DNA of 64,000 nucleotides, taken from NCBI GenBank assembly GCA_024760905.1, contig CM045735.1, positions 13,209,249-13,273,248 of the forward strand, read 5' to 3'. The notes beneath the pieces are model-generated. The model saw nothing but the letters and a program-made list of their open reading frames with translations. It was not told the origin of the DNA and ran no database searches. A program made the position numbers and the translations under genes. Positions 42,706 to 55,264 of the stretch are shown here, piece after piece (the stretch's first letter is position 1; each line of letters begins with the position of its first letter). This stretch comes from Plotosus lineatus. Its lineage: Eukaryota; Chordata; Actinopteri; Siluriformes; Plotosidae.

Positions 42706-45497
42706 CAGTGCTTCTCAAATAGTGGGGCGCGCCCCCCTTGGGGGAAACGGTATGATGCAGGAGGGGTGGGAGAGTGTGTGTGTGTGTGTGGGGGGGGGAG
42801 TGATTCCCTGGGGAACATGCTTTTCTGGAATAGTGTACAAGAATTAAGTGTAATTGCACCTCCACTCCAGTAGCTGGCAGTAGCGCTCTCACTGTCGCGC
42901 CATGGTGTAGTGGTTTTTCGCAGGAGCAAACAATATGAAGTGCAGTAAATAACCCCTCAAGAAACAAAGCGGAGACATTTCGAACAGGAACAAAGAGAAA
43001 GGTGAAGAGAGATGGAGATATTAAGACATAAATAAGTTAAATGAGTTTAAATCTTCTTCTTCTTCTTTTCCTTTTGGCTTTTCCCTTCAGGGGTCACCAC
43101 AGCAAACCATCCGCCTCCATCTCACCCTATCCTCAGTATCTTCTTCTCTTACTCCAACGACCTTCATGTCCTGCTTCACAACATCCATAAATCGTCTCTT
43201 TGGTCTTCCTCTCGGCCTTCTGACTGGTAGTTCCAACCTCAGCATCCTACTACCAATATACTCACAATCCCTCCTCTGTACATGTCCAAACCATCTCAAT
43301 CTGATCCTATTCATCCTCGTTACTCTCAGCGAGAACCTCAACATTTTCATCTCTGTTACCTTCAGCTCAGCCTCCTGTCTTTTCCCCAGGGCCACTGTCT
43401 CTAAACCATGCAACATTGCTGGCCTCATCACCGTCTTGTACACTTTTCCTTTTATTCTTGCTGATACCTTCCTATCACACATCACACTGGATACTTTTCT
43501 CCAACCATTCCAACCTGCCTGCACATGCTTCTTCACCTCTTTTCCACACTCTCCATTGCTCTGGATTGTTGACCCTAAGTACTTAAAATCCTCCACCTTC
43601 CTTATCTCTTCTCCCTGTAACCTCACCGTTCCTCTTGGGTCCTTGTCATTCATACACATTTTTTCACTATTCTGTCTTGCTGAGGCTAACCTTCATTCCT
43701 CTCCTTTCCAGGGCATGCCTCCACCTCTCCAGATTTTCCTGCACTTGTTCTCTGCTCTCACTACAGATCACAATGTCATCTGCAAACATCATAGTCCATG
43801 GAGATTCTTGTCTAACCTCATCTGTCAGCCTGTCCATCACCATAGCAAACAAGAAGGGGTTCAGAGCGGACCCTTGATGCAGTCCCACCTCCACCTTGAA
43901 CTCTTCTGTCACACCGACAGCACGCCTCATCACTGTCTTACATCTCTCATACATGTCCTGCACCACTCCAACATACTTCTCTGTCACTCCAGACTTCCTC
44001 ATGCAATACCACAGTTCCTCTCTCGGCACCCTGTCATATGCTTTCTCCAGATCCGCAAAGGCACAATGCAGCTCCCTCTGAGCTTCCCTGTACTTCTCTA
44101 TTAATATCCTCAAAGCAAACAATGCATCTGTGGTGCTCTTTCTTGGCATGAAACCAAACTGTTGTTCACAAATGCTGACCTCTGCCCTTCGTCTAGCTTC
44201 CACTATTCTTTCCCATAACTTCATCGTATGGCTCATCAACTTTATCCCTCTGTAGTTTGCACAACTTTGTCTCCTCTTGTTCTTACAAATGGGCACAAGC
44301 ACACTTCTTCTCCATTCCTCTGGCATCCTCTCACTCTCTAAGACCTTGTTGAATGTTCTATCTACTGCTACCTCTCCTAGACACTTCCATACCTCCACCG
44401 GTATGTCATCAGGACCAACTGCCTTTCCATTCTTCATTCTCTTCAATGCCCTCCTCACTTCTCCCTTACTAATCTTTGCTACTTCCGGGTCCTCAACAGT
44501 CACCTCTTCTACTATACCAAACCTGCCCATCACTTCCTCGTACCCTCTGTTGCCTGCACAAACATGTCCATTGAAGTCTGCACCAATGACCACTCTTTCA
44601 CCTCTGGGGTTACTCTGCATCACTTCATCTAACTCACTCCAGAATCTCTCCTTCTCTTCTAGCTCACATCCTGTCTGTGGGGCATAAGCACTAACAACAT
44701 TGAGCATCACACCTTCAATTTCTAACTTGAGACTCATCACTCTGTCTGACACTCTTTTCACTTCTAGAACATTCCTGACAAACCCCTCCTTCAAGATGAC
44801 TCCTACTCCATTTCTCTTCCCATCCACACCATGATAAATCAGCTTAAACCCTGCTCCTAAGCTTCTGGCCTTGCTACCTTTCCACCTGGTCTCCTGAACA
44901 CATAGTATGTCCACCTTCCTTCTCTGCATCATGTCAGCCAGCTCTCTATCTTTTCCTGTCATAGTTCCAACATTCAAAGTCCCTACTCTCAGTCCTAGAC
45001 TCATGCTTTACCTCTTCTCTTTCTGCCTACGGACACGCCTCCTGCTTCTCCTTCTTCGACCAACAGTAGTCCAATTTCCACCAGCACCTTGTTGGTTAAC
45101 AGCACTGATGGCAGTCGTTGTTAACCCAGACCTCAACCGATCTGGTATGAAATTTGTTTTTACGGTTTGCATTTTGTATTCTGGCTAAAGTTTTACGCCG
45201 GATGCCCTTCCTTCTAAATGGGTTTAAGTAAGGATGTATTTTTTAAATTTCAGGCACATCGGTGCACATTAAATCTTTTCTGTTACAGATTAAAAATGTG
45301 AATGAAGTTTTTCTTTATTGTAAGTTGAAATGCAGTTCAATGTTTGTAATGTTAATAAAGTATACAATGTTATGCAGAGGTGTACTAATAACAATTTTAT
45401 AGGCAAATAATAATATTTATAGGCGCTCGTGAGGTGGTGGTGTGAAATGTTTTTTCTTTCTAGAGGGGGCGCCACAGAAAATAATTAAGAAGTACTG
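42706..45497. mobile_element. hAT element, middle layer of nest
   Basis: Left end CAGTGCTTCTCAAATAGTGG with 'ggcgcgccccccttggggg', right end complement of CAGTACTTCTTAATTATTTT with 'gggggcgccac' close by. TATTAGAG is repeated perfectly at 42698-42705 and 45498-45505. Its interior is split by an RTE. After removing the RTE about 630 bp remain. Confidence 0.9.
43051..45214 (-). pseudogene. RTE LINE copy 2, internally deleted
   Basis: Same family as the 35.2-kb element, reversed. Flanks TAAATGAGTTTAA (43038-43050) and TAAATGGGTTTAA (45215-45227) form a 13-bp duplication with one difference. The first reading frame (45004-43667, 445 aa) starts MSLGLRVGTLNVGTM and keeps endonuclease residues Glu in VQETRW and Asp/Asn in GADFNGHV, but after 'VMGRFGI' it jumps to 'VEEVTVEDPEVAKI', losing about 285 residues (end of the endonuclease and the linker). 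RT motifs AFADLEKAYDRVPR, GLHQGSALNPF and FADD remain. A frame change at about 43665 leads to the C-terminal part (43659-43087), which also lacks about 22 residues between 'RMNRIR' and 'LRWFGH'. Non-functional on its own. Confidence 0.92.
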
Positions 45498-45825
45498 TAT
45501 TAGAGTCACAGAGAGGCTTGAGACTGTATCAGCTAACACTAGGCGAAGGAGACACCCTGAACAGCTCGCCAGAAAGTTGCATGGCCAACTCACATGCAAA
45601 CTGTTCACACCCACACTCACACCTACAGGAAATTTGGTATATCCAATTAGCCTAACATGCATGCCTTTGGACTCTAGGAGGAAACCAGAGTACTTGGAGG
45701 ACACCCACACAAGCACAGAGAGAATGTAAACACCACACACGCACCCAAGCCCAGGGATTCAAACCCAGGGCCTTCTTGTTGTCAGGCAGACATGCTAACC
45801 ACTCTGCTATCGTACCGACTTTTTA

Positions 45826-46040
45826 ATGTCCATATGTAATTTAGATATAATTACAAAAAAAAAATAATAATAACGAGAAACCAGAGCCGAGTGATTTTAT
45901 AGTTTAGTTGGCCACCCAGTGGCACAAAATTATTAAGATAATCATGATAAAATCAATAATCAAATTTCAGCAAAGTCATTGCAGATGTGGAAATTTAAAA
46001 CTGGGATGGTCTCTCTCGCTCTCTCTCCCTCTCTCTCTGT

Positions 46041-46115
<75 letters not shown>

Positions 46116-46617
46116 ACGCGCGCGCATGTGTTTTCCTGTGTGCATGTGCATGCGTGTTCCTGTGTGCGTGTTTGTGTGTGTGTCAGTTCAAATCCATCAC
46201 AGTTTATATTTCATACACTGGGGTATTGGAGATACTCATTTGAATTATACCTTGAAATTCAAAATAATAGTGATTGAAGCTTGAGTGATTATATACTGCA
46301 ATTTAGCTTGTCTAAAGTTTTTCTGATGCTCAAAAGAAAAAAAAACAGAAAAAAGGAGGGAGGGCACTTTCTCAGAAGGGCTCCAGCTTAAACTGTGTAT
46401 GGTCACATTGATATTATTGCCTGTAAATCTTTAGTAGATAATGGCAGCCAATGTAATTTTATATCAGCAGTGGCCTTTTAAAATTGCTTATTCTAGGAAG
46501 TGAAAGATGGCAAGGCAATGCCTACACAAAAAGAAAAGGCTTGTAATTCTGAAGCATATTTGAATTAGCACTTGTTTGAATAATATGTTGACCATTAATA
46601 TGCTGCCATTAAAATTA
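45826..46617. other. stretch with long (GT)n
   Basis: (GT)n at 46040-46112, followed by GCGCACGCGCGCGC. Flanked by TCTC repeats at 46010-46038. No gene recognised. Confidence 0.5.
46040..46112. repeat. (GT)n microsatellite with Z-DNA-prone end
   Basis: About 36 GT units, then alternating purine-pyrimidine GC steps up to 46126. Confidence 0.95.
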
Positions 46618-46889
46618 TAGTGGTACCTCACCTTCTGAAATTAATCCAAAGCCTTTTTCTTAACCTGGATTTTTCGTAAATTGAACCCCATTTTACATGT
46701 AAAACGCATGATTCGTTTCATGGCCCCTAATAATACCCCCTAAACCCTTTATACATTATAAAAGCATACCTTTTAAGACCTCCTTCGGCTTCAGTATCGT
46801 AACGATGGTAGACGGGTTTGGCCATATACCTTTGCGATATCACAAGCCTGCTTCCTCTTTTCACTCACACCGGAAATCGCGCACGTGCG

Positions 46890-46974
<85 letters not shown>

Positions 46975-47457
46975 ACGCGAGTGTTGACCATGTCTTCTTA
47001 GCAAAGTTATAATCTTACAAATGTTTATGGAAGGTTAAAAGCCCGAGTCAAAAAACAGTAACTCTGTCCTTTACACGAAAAGCATTATGGGAGATGCAGC
47101 TCTGTAATAGCCAATGGGAGGGAGCTATGTCATCCCTCCTAGCCAATGGGAGGCCAGCGGGGTGTGATGTTGGGAGATAGCCAATGGGAGGGAGCTGCGT
47201 CATCCCTCCTAGCCAATGTGAGACCAGCGGGGTGGGATGTTGGAAGATAGTCAATGGTAAAGCAGCTCATGCATGTTTGAATGTTTGAATGGAGCGTTTT
47301 AATGTTTGAATGGCACGTTTGAATGTTTGAACGGCGCGTTTGGCTCGTTTCGTAAGGAGAACTTTTATCGTATACAGAGACAAAAAATTTTGGAAAATGT
47401 TTTTCGTAACCTGGATTTTTTAGTTTGCTGAGACTATCGTCAGGTGAGGTACCACCA
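46618..47457 (-). mobile_element. T2 MITE, copy 3
   Basis: Left end 'agtggtacctcacc', right end 'caggtgaggtaccacc'. It contains a reversed HTH trace (46791-46870), (GT)n at 46890-46968 and a CCAAT/GC-box array at 47105-47255 with four intact CCAAT cores. The order matches copy 1 in reverse. Confidence 0.85.
47105..47255 (+). repeat. tandem CCAAT-box units in T2 copy 3
   Basis: AGCCAATGGGAGG occurs three times and AGCCAATGTGAG once. A further TCAAT is at 47250. 'gctgcgtcatccctcctagc' between units contains TGACG in reverse (a CRE half-site). The GC box is degraded to GGGGTGGGA. Confidence 0.8.
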
Positions 47458-47576
47458 TGAAATGCTGCAACTCGGATAGTTTTAAATAAAAAAAAGGTTC
47501 ATCATGCTATCCCAGTTCTATAATTTACCTACTTTGGCTTCCTTTATTATCATAATTTAATTAAAGTCTGAAATGG

Positions 47577-47644
<68 letters not shown>

Positions 47645-48159
47645 AAACCCCTATGTATATATCAGATATTACTTATCGACTACATGCTGCTTGTACATCT
47701 TTAGGGTTCCTCAATCTCAGTTGGAACAGAAAAGTGATCAAATATTAATTTTCACTGTTCTAACATATAGTACATGTGTGTAATATTTTGTGTATTATAT
47801 GTATGCTTGCATATATTACTGCCTTTCTAGCAGTGAGCAGTATCAGGGTGGGTACATAGTTTCCACCCACTATATATAGAATTTTTGTGCAGTATTTCAA
47901 TGAACAGATGTTGTGAATAGACTTTTAGTCAGTAAATCCAGGAAGAAACCTTTACATTCACAGGGTAAACTAGAAGCAGTGCTCTGCAAGTAGGATATCT
48001 CAAACTGCTACTCCCCCTTTCTGGGACATTTTCATTGAGTGGGTAGTTTATATATAAGTGTTGATCAGTGTGTATGTCATGTGACAGGACAAAAAGACAG
48101 AGGGACAGAAGGACAATGGGACAGATGGACACGGAGTCTGGTCCTTAAGTGGTGCACTG
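47458..48159. other. stretch with (CA)n
   Basis: (CA)n at 47580-47638. No gene recognised. Some TATATA words near 47650-47880. Confidence 0.45.
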
Positions 48160-48295
48160 CCAATGCATGGCCAGTATTTGATAACCCAGTTGGCTGTACT
48201 GGGGGGGAGAGCAGTGACAACTGGTTGATAGTGGTGCTTGAAGCCCCGACCTTGGATTCTGTAATCCAGTACCCTACCACTGGGCCAACACTGTC
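48160..48295 (-). mobile_element. SINE-B/B2 head fragment
   Basis: Reverse: 'gataacccagttggctgtac', B box 'gtgcttgaagccccgacc', head 'accctaccactgggccaaca'. Confidence 0.75.
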
Positions 48296-48984
48296 CCTGT
48301 TTAAATGGATATTTAAACCTTGCCCCATGCTTTTCAAGGGCTAAGCCAACGACACAATTGAGAGCAGGGGCTTGGTTAATGTTTCTACTCCTGATTGGAT
48401 TTTCAATTTCAGCCGGAGTCCTTTTTGGAAAAACCTATGGATGCTTACTTTCATATTTCCTCTTCATGTTCCTGAATACTGGTGATCCAGGGGTAGGGCT
48501 GATAATTTCCACATACTAGCAGTCAGTGAGCTAGAGTTGTTTTCACAGTAGACAGACGACCTACTTTTACCTCTCCGTCTCCTCAAATTCAAAATTCTTG
48601 ATGCCAAGCCCGCTCTGGATAACTGGATTGAGGTTTACAAGCCACTGGCAATGTAATTATTTGCGCTGCCCCAGTCAGACTGAAGAGAGATTACTTTAGC
48701 TTGGTTGGCTTATTTGAAAAGGTTTTATTTTAAGATGGACTGTACTTTATTCTGAGTAACATATCAAACAGTCGTGGCACTTAACCTCCTTGATCTTCCT
48801 CTCTCTTTCGAGCTTGCGCTTGATTATACTGTTTCGTCTTCTGTTGTAGATGAAGGTATAGCCTTCAGAGTCAGCTTGCCATCATGTCACAGCAGGGGAG
48901 CAGAACTGAGACTAGGTTTATTAGTAAACCAGACATTTTGTATTTATAACATAATCAAAAATAACAATTAGTTATTAGTTAGTT
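48296..48984. other. unique stretch
   Basis: No repeat recognised. The part 48600-48770 is complex and repeat-free. No coding frame supported. Confidence 0.3.
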
Positions 48985-50690
48985 TCCCTTGCCCAAACGT
49001 GGGTCACTGGGTCCCTTCTGGAGCTAGGCCTGGGAGCAGGGCTCAAAGGCAAGCAACTAGAGGTAGGGCTTCTACCCATGGAGCCCAGCCGGACCGAGCC
49101 TAAACAGGAGACATGGTCCACTCTCTCATGGACCCACCATCTGTAGGAGGGACTATAAGGGTCAGGTGCAGTGTGAGTTGGGTGGCAGCTGAAGGCATGG
49201 GTTCTGTTGGACTACTCAGTTATTGACTCTGAGTCTTGGGACACAGAATGTCACCACTCTGGCGGGGAAGGAGCCTGAGCTGGTGCATGAGGTGGAGAGA
49301 TATCAACTAGATATAGTCAGATTCACCTCAACGCATAGCTTGAGCTCTGGAACCACCCATCTCAAGAAGGGCTGGACCTTATTCCATTTTGGAGTTGCTC
49401 ATGGGGAGAGGCGGCGAGCTGATGTGGGCATCCTTGTTGCCCCCTATCTTGGTGACCACACATTGGGGTCTTTAGATTCCCTCTACCTTTGGGAGGGGGG
49501 GCCAGATGGGGACGGACGAGTCCTGACAGTTCTTTGTGATTATACACCTAATGACAGTTCAGAGTACCCACCTTTCTTGGAGTCTTTAGAGGTGTGTTGG
49601 AGAATGCTCCCCTGGGAGACTCACTTGTCGGGTTATCTTGTGGGTTGTGCTCCGGGAGAACAGTGTTCCGGACCCATTGCTACTTGGTAAGTATTGGGAA
49701 CAACAGGTCGAATTCATTTCCAGTGAGGGGTGGAGTCCGCCAAGACTTTCCTTTGTCACCAATTCTGTGCATAATTTTTATGGACAGAATTTCTAGGCGC
49801 AGCCGAGGTGTTGAGGGGTTCCGTTTTGGTGGTCATTGGATCTTGTCTCTGCGGATGACGTTGTCCTTTTGACTTCATTAAGCCGGGACCTCCAGCTCTC
49901 AATGGAATGATTTGCAGTGAAGTGCGAAGCGGCCGGGATGAAAATTAGCAAAAAAGGCCATTGTTCTCAGTTGGAAAAGGGTGGAATGCACCCTCCAGGT
50001 TGGAAATGAGGTCCTGTCCCAAGTGGAGGAGTTCAAGTATCTCAGGGTTTTGTTCATGAGTGATTGAAGGATGGAGTGGGAGATCGACCGTTGCAGCCTC
50101 TGCTGTAAAGTGAAGCCTTTACCAGTCCATTGTGGTGAATAGGGAAATGAGCCACAAGGCAAAGCTCTCAATTTACCAGTCTATTTACATTCCAACCTTC
50201 ACCTATACTCACAAGCTTTGGGTAGTGACTGAAAGAACAATGTATAATTGGCTGAAAGACAATAAAATACAATACAATACAAGATACAATTGGCTGAAAT
50301 GAGCTTCCGCTGCTGGGGGGCAGGGCTCTCCCTTAGAGATAAGGTGAGAAGCTCAGCCATCCGAGGAGAGCTTGGAGTAGAACTACTGCTCCACTGCATT
50401 GAGATGAGCCAGTTGAAGTGGCTCAGACATCTGGTTTAAATGCCTCCTGAACGTTTCCCTGCTGTGATGTTTTGGGCATGTCCAACAGGTAAGACATTCC
50501 AGGGTCTACCTATAACACGTTGGAGGGATTACATCTCTCAGCTAGTCTGGCAACACCTTGATGACCCCCCCGGAAGAAGTGCTTAAAGAAGTGGCTGGGG
50601 AGAGGGAAGTTTGGACCTCATTGCTCAGGCTGCTGTCCCACAACCCATCTCCTTATTAAGTGGAAGAAGATGAAGATGAAGAAAACTAAA
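48985..50690 (+). pseudogene. LINE copy, internally deleted (same family as 5.7 kb)
   Basis: 5' leader from about 48985, then the endonuclease start: 'LSLGTQNVTTLAGKEPELVH' at 49225 and 'RRRADVGILVAPYL' at 49410. After 'FLESLEVCWRMLPWETHL' (about 49620) it jumps to the RT region ('GLCSGRTVFRTHCY', then 'FPVRGGVRQDFPLSPILCII' and 'FMDRISRRSRGVEGFRFGG'), deleting the rest of the endonuclease and the first half of RT. The C-terminal region is frameshifted, with a small local duplication of 'caattggctgaaa' near 50240-50300. The end 'ggaagaagatgaagatgaag' matches the 5.7-kb copy. Confidence 0.88.
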
Positions 50691-51219
50691 TTCAGAAAAA
50701 ACATGCCAAACACAAGAGAGAGAGAGAGAGAGGGCGAGCTAAGGATGTGAACTAGAGAGCCTGGAAAATATACAAAGCTGCCTAACCGTGTACACATGGA
50801 GCTGATTCCTGGTGCTTTCACTCTACCCACTGAACTGGACCTGGTATAAGCATGCTGTAGTTCGTCCGCCTTATAAGCACTAAGTATGATGCTTAAACTG
50901 GGCTTAATATGATTGAAATTGAGGGAAGACTGTGACAAGTGTATGACATTAAAGCTTTAAATAAACAACTACAAGCTATAGAATGCCTGACACAGAACGA
51001 CATGATGGTCATATAGATTTTCAAAAGGTCCTCAATTTTACTGTTGAAAGCACATCATATCTATTGCATCCCAAAAACGGGGCAGGTTCTGTTCCATTGC
51101 AACTGGATGTAGTACTTGCTCCATTTTGTCAATAAACCTTGAATAACGAGCCAACGCAGCAAGCAATCATGTTGTCACCACTATAACTAGTTATGGAGCT
51201 TTCAGAAGTCTGACGCTTC
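50691..51219. other. non-repetitive stretch
   Basis: A (GA)n tract of about 8 units at 50715-50731. No gene recognised. Confidence 0.35.
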
Positions 51220-52439
51220 CACCCCCATTTCACTGGAACGCGGAATGCAATGATTGTGGCGGAAAGGTGCAGAATGCACTCTACGGAGGAGCTTCGGCAT
51301 TTTTACACGGAAAATGGGTCAAAAACCTACGGAAAATTTTACCTTCAGAACACCTTTGGAACGTTCACGGAAAAGACACGGAAATACCGCGGTACAATAT
51401 CGGAATACATGCGTAAAAGTGCTCGGATTATCTTTGGAACAAGTGCAGATTGCAAAAGAAGACTTTCGGATAATTCACGGAACGCTCACGTAAAGCAAGG
51501 AGCACTCGAGAAACGACTACGGCACTACTCCATTTTAGAAGGAAGAGCTATGGAATCATTACGGAACAGGAGGAATGAAGGCGGAACGTTCACGTTCAAC
51601 AGGGAATGACTAAGGAATGACCACGTTTCAATGAGGAAAAATCCGTAAAATCAAACGATTTGCTCCTGATTCTGCCTATAAATACACGGATTTGATCAAA
51701 AGAAGCTCATTCTCTCATTCATACTATATGTTTATAATTTATAATATGCTTATAATGTACAATTAATTGAAAATGTAACATATGTTTATAATTTACCATA
51801 TGTTTCTAATGTGCAATATGTTTATAATTTACAATAAATTTAAAATTTAACATATGTTAATATGTTTAATATCAATAATGTCAATATGTTCCTTTTATTT
51901 GCACCTCACTAAATCATTCCAGACTAAAAAACATGCACACATTTCCAAACCACAGTGATTATAACTTTAAAACTTTATTACATGAACAGGAAAACAGAAA
52001 AAATAAAGTGAATGAACTGGAAAAAATTTATAGTGGAAGTGACTTCCTTGAGTGTGCCGCAAGTTTTCTGTGTTATCCGCAACCATTCCGCAAACGTTCC
52101 GCATGTATTAGGCAAACCTTCCGTGAGTATCCCGTGGGGATTCTATAGCCGATTTTGACCATCCGGAAGAGGGGGGGGAAGGCTCGCGGAATGGTCAAGG
52201 AACACTGGCAGAATAAAAGGAATGATCACGGAACGTTTGAGGAAATAGAACATTTGCGGAACGACTGAGGAGCCATGCTCAAAAGCACATTCGTGGAAGA
52301 TATTGGCCTGCCGGAAGCAGAGGAATACATTCAGAATCATACTGAAGGACACGGAAGATGACGGAACGACTGAGGAATGTTGGAGGATGACGACATTTTT
52401 GCTTCTGCAAGTCTGCCGCACTCCAGTGAAATGGGGGTA
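51220..52439. mobile_element. element E, copy 2 (long form)
   Basis: Ends ACCCCCATTTCACTGGA and TCCAGTGAAATGGGGGTA. The left 120 bases match copy 1 ('aggagcttcggcatttttac', 'acggaaaatgggt'). At least a dozen CGGAA words are spread over both arms, with TTCCG words in the middle right (52080-52130). Between 51720 and 51890 there is an AT-rich degenerate tandem repeat of 'atatgtttataatttacaat' type. An open frame of 119 codons (51250-51609) is made of these motifs and matches no protein I know. Confidence 0.75.
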
Positions 52440-52839
52440 TTCATTACTGCCTTGGTTATGTAGTACCAGCAATAAAGCGTGTAAGGAAAAAAATGATTTG
52501 CTTTAGGTTAGTCTTGTATCAGTTTAATGACAATGTCACTCCTATGTAGCTGTATTCTGTCATATGTAACTATATTTTAGGCTTGCATAACAAAAAAAGA
52601 CAGACGTTTCAACCCGTAAATAATGGGATGTTCTTTTTTTGATGGAGCCTGAAGTCCTGCTTGTTAAACAAGGTTGGGTGGAATTTTTTCTTTTCCTGGT
52701 TTATGATTGTGTCCTAATTGTGAATGTGCAAAAGGCTATTTGTCCTGTTATTTCACTCATCTTCCTTATTCAAAAGATATCACACCGGTCATTGCACAGC
52801 ATCATCTGTGCACATTTTCATATTTTATTTTATTTCATT
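52440..52839. other. non-repetitive stretch
   Basis: Nothing recognised. Confidence 0.35.
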
Positions 52840-53125
52840 TTACGTTAACCTTTATTAATGTCATGGGGATGCTGGATCCCATTCCAGCTGACTCTTAAAT
52901 AGGGGTACAGGATGAACATCTCGCCAGAGAACATGCAAAATCCACACAAAAATGCACCCTCACAAAAAACAGGGTTCAAATCCAGGGCCTTCTTGCTGTG
53001 AATCAGAAGTGCCACTACCACCATACCGCCCACACCTTCAAATGTAGAGGGAAAATAGCATAGCCAATCTGCCTACCTGCATGGTTTTGGACAGTAGGAG
53101 GTAACCCGAGAACCTGATGAAAATC
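52840..53125 (-). mobile_element. SINE-C, scrambled
   Basis: Reverse tail trace ('atgctggatcccattccagc'), head part ('agggttcaaatccagggcct' B box, 'gccactaccaccataccgcc') and, beyond it, a body piece ('atggttttggacagtaggag'). The order is disturbed by a deletion and a second partial copy. Confidence 0.6.
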
Positions 53126-53817
53126 CCCAAGCCAAGTCAAATAGCTTCAAATCAAGTTAGGAAGTATTTCATTGTTATTCCTCTGTATATCCTCTATAGA
53201 TTGAAATTAAATGTTGTTTCTCCAGGAACATGATGCAACACATAATGATACAAAGCAATCAATTTGATAAGAATGGGTTCGTACTGCATGCCAGTTTGTT
53301 TGGTCATGGATACAAGCTTTAAGTTGGAATGCTTTAACGAGAACATTGCAAATTTCTTACAACTGTACTCTGAATTGGATTCAAGCTGTTACCTCTTGGA
53401 ACATAAGGTTTGTCATGGCTGTCAGTATTGCCTGTTCTCATGGTACTGAAAGATGGACTTACTAATTATGAAAAAAAAAAGATATAAATAACCTTGGGAA
53501 TAATACATGCTTATCTTCAACAGGCAGTAGTTTGAAGCTGACCAATGACTCAGACCTCAGCACCACGTTAAGCTCTGCATCTATATTTTATTCCAAAGCT
53601 TGTACCTGCAGCTGAATCTGGTGCATGTTATGACTGAATAAATAATTGATACTCGTTACTGAAAAGGCTTTGGGAATAACTGAATAATAACGCGAGACTT
53701 AAAGATTGCAGAAAGTTGTACCCTGTTAGTTATTTCAGACAATAACTTACAGATCAAGCTTAAATATAAAACCATTTCAGACACTTAAAAAGTCTGTCTA
53801 AATTTTTGTGACATGGG
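53126..53817. other. non-repetitive stretch
   Basis: Nothing recognised. Confidence 0.35.
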
Positions 53818-53821
53818 AGTG

Positions 53822-54256
53822 ATCCCTCGCTACTTTGTGCTTCAGTTTCTGCGGCTTCAGTGCATCACGGGTTTATCAAAAATATTTCTCGAAAAATAAA
53901 ACAAAATAAGGAAATTAAGGGAAAATAAGGGGAGAAGTTAAGGAAAATGCCACAAAACAAGGCCAATTATGCAAAAAAAAAAAACCCAAAACCGAAACAA
54001 AAACAAGAAAACAACCCAACAAAAGTACTTACATTTTTACCTGAGGTGTGCGTGTGTGTGCGCGCACATCTATATGTGTGTATAGTTATATTTCATTTAC
54101 ATCTTATGCATTATTTTTGAATGTTTAATTGTTATTATAAGCCTTTATAGTGTTGAATATGTATTTATTGATATTATATACACATATACATCTACATATA
54201 CGTCAGTTGGGGGGGTTGATCCTACTTCGTGGAAATCAGTGGTCGTGGGGGAGGAG

Positions 54257-54258
<2 letters not shown>
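53822..54258. mobile_element. T1 MITE, copy 3, right end lost to (AT)n
   Basis: Left end 'gtgatccctcgctactttgt' with 'gcggcttcagtgcatcacgg', interior 'atgtatttattgatattata' as in other copies. The sequence stops at 'gtcgtgggggaggagccaat', where an (AT)n array takes the place of the terminal 50 bases. Confidence 0.75.

Positions 54259-54333
<75 letters not shown>
54259..54333. repeat. (AT)n microsatellite
   Basis: About 37 AT units. Confidence 0.95.
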
Positions 54334-54335
<2 letters not shown>

Positions 54336-55264
54336 TGTCAATCCACTATACATGATTTGCACATTACTTTTCAAATGAAAGATGACGTTTTGCTTAGCAA
54401 AAATGACAAATGAATGTGCAAACAGTAAAGTCTGGTTGCATGGTACAAACTGTACAGTACATAACAGATCAGCATACAGAGCATGTAAGAGAAACTCCAT
54501 TTGTCTTTCTGATTGAAGAATCAATACCCTTGATTGGATATGCAGAGGTCAATCAATTGCAATTTATCTGATGAATATTGCTAGGCTCCAAAAATAATTA
54601 GAATCCAAAAGTCAATAATACTTGTAAAATTCTGATTGGTTGTGGTGTCAAGAACACTGATGACTACATTATGGTGATATATTATATACAGGACTGAGCT
54701 TTACTGACTGGTCCATAAGTCTGCGTTACTTGTCAATGGGTTCACCTGTGATCTTTTTATTTATTAAGTCACCAGCATTTATGATTTTATGGATGATAAA
54801 TAGTCCACATTACACAAAAGATAAGTGACAGACTTGAGAACCATCATTGCTCTTTTGAAATATGCATGCGGAGCACCATTGATAACCAAAAAAAGTGTCG
54901 AACCATGAAGTTGCTTTTGGAACACCAAGAGAAACCTATAGTGTCTGTCCGTCCGTCCATAAATTCCCTCCATCCTCCCGGTTTGGTGGACACAATGGGA
55001 ACCCTGTGCTATTCTTTGACTTATTTTCTCTCAAAGGGAAAAACATAAGAATTTTTTTTCTCGACAAGCGTAATACAGTATAGACAAGAGGTCCATAATA
55101 TTTGGGTCATGTGATGTGATATCATCATTAATGGTATGAAATAAATAAACAACTAAAGATACACTTGTGTCATAGAAATGTTCTCTAAAGATGTGTTTTC
55201 TAAATAATGTACTTTACATGTCAAGACTAAGATTGCATGTTTAGTTATTGAATTTCATTCCCTT
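54334..55264. other. non-repetitive stretch
   Basis: Nothing recognised apart from a triple CCGT near 54949-54958. Confidence 0.35.

Larger units (their letters stand above)
42664..45815 (-). mobile_element. SINE-C, outer layer of SINE/hAT/RTE nest
   Basis: The SINE 3' end (ttttcactcagccatttgct … gccgtttaatcctat) at 42664-42705 resumes at 45498 ('tagagtcacagagaggcttg', 'cctgaacagctcgccagaaa', 'ctaggaggaaaccagagtac', B box 'gggattcaaacccaggg', head 'catgctaaccactctgctat'). Confidence 0.85.

Noticed and set aside
51250..51609. 119-codon frame as the transposase of element E
   Set aside because: It is composed of the CGGAA-rich repeats and shows no DDE or DNA-binding motif.
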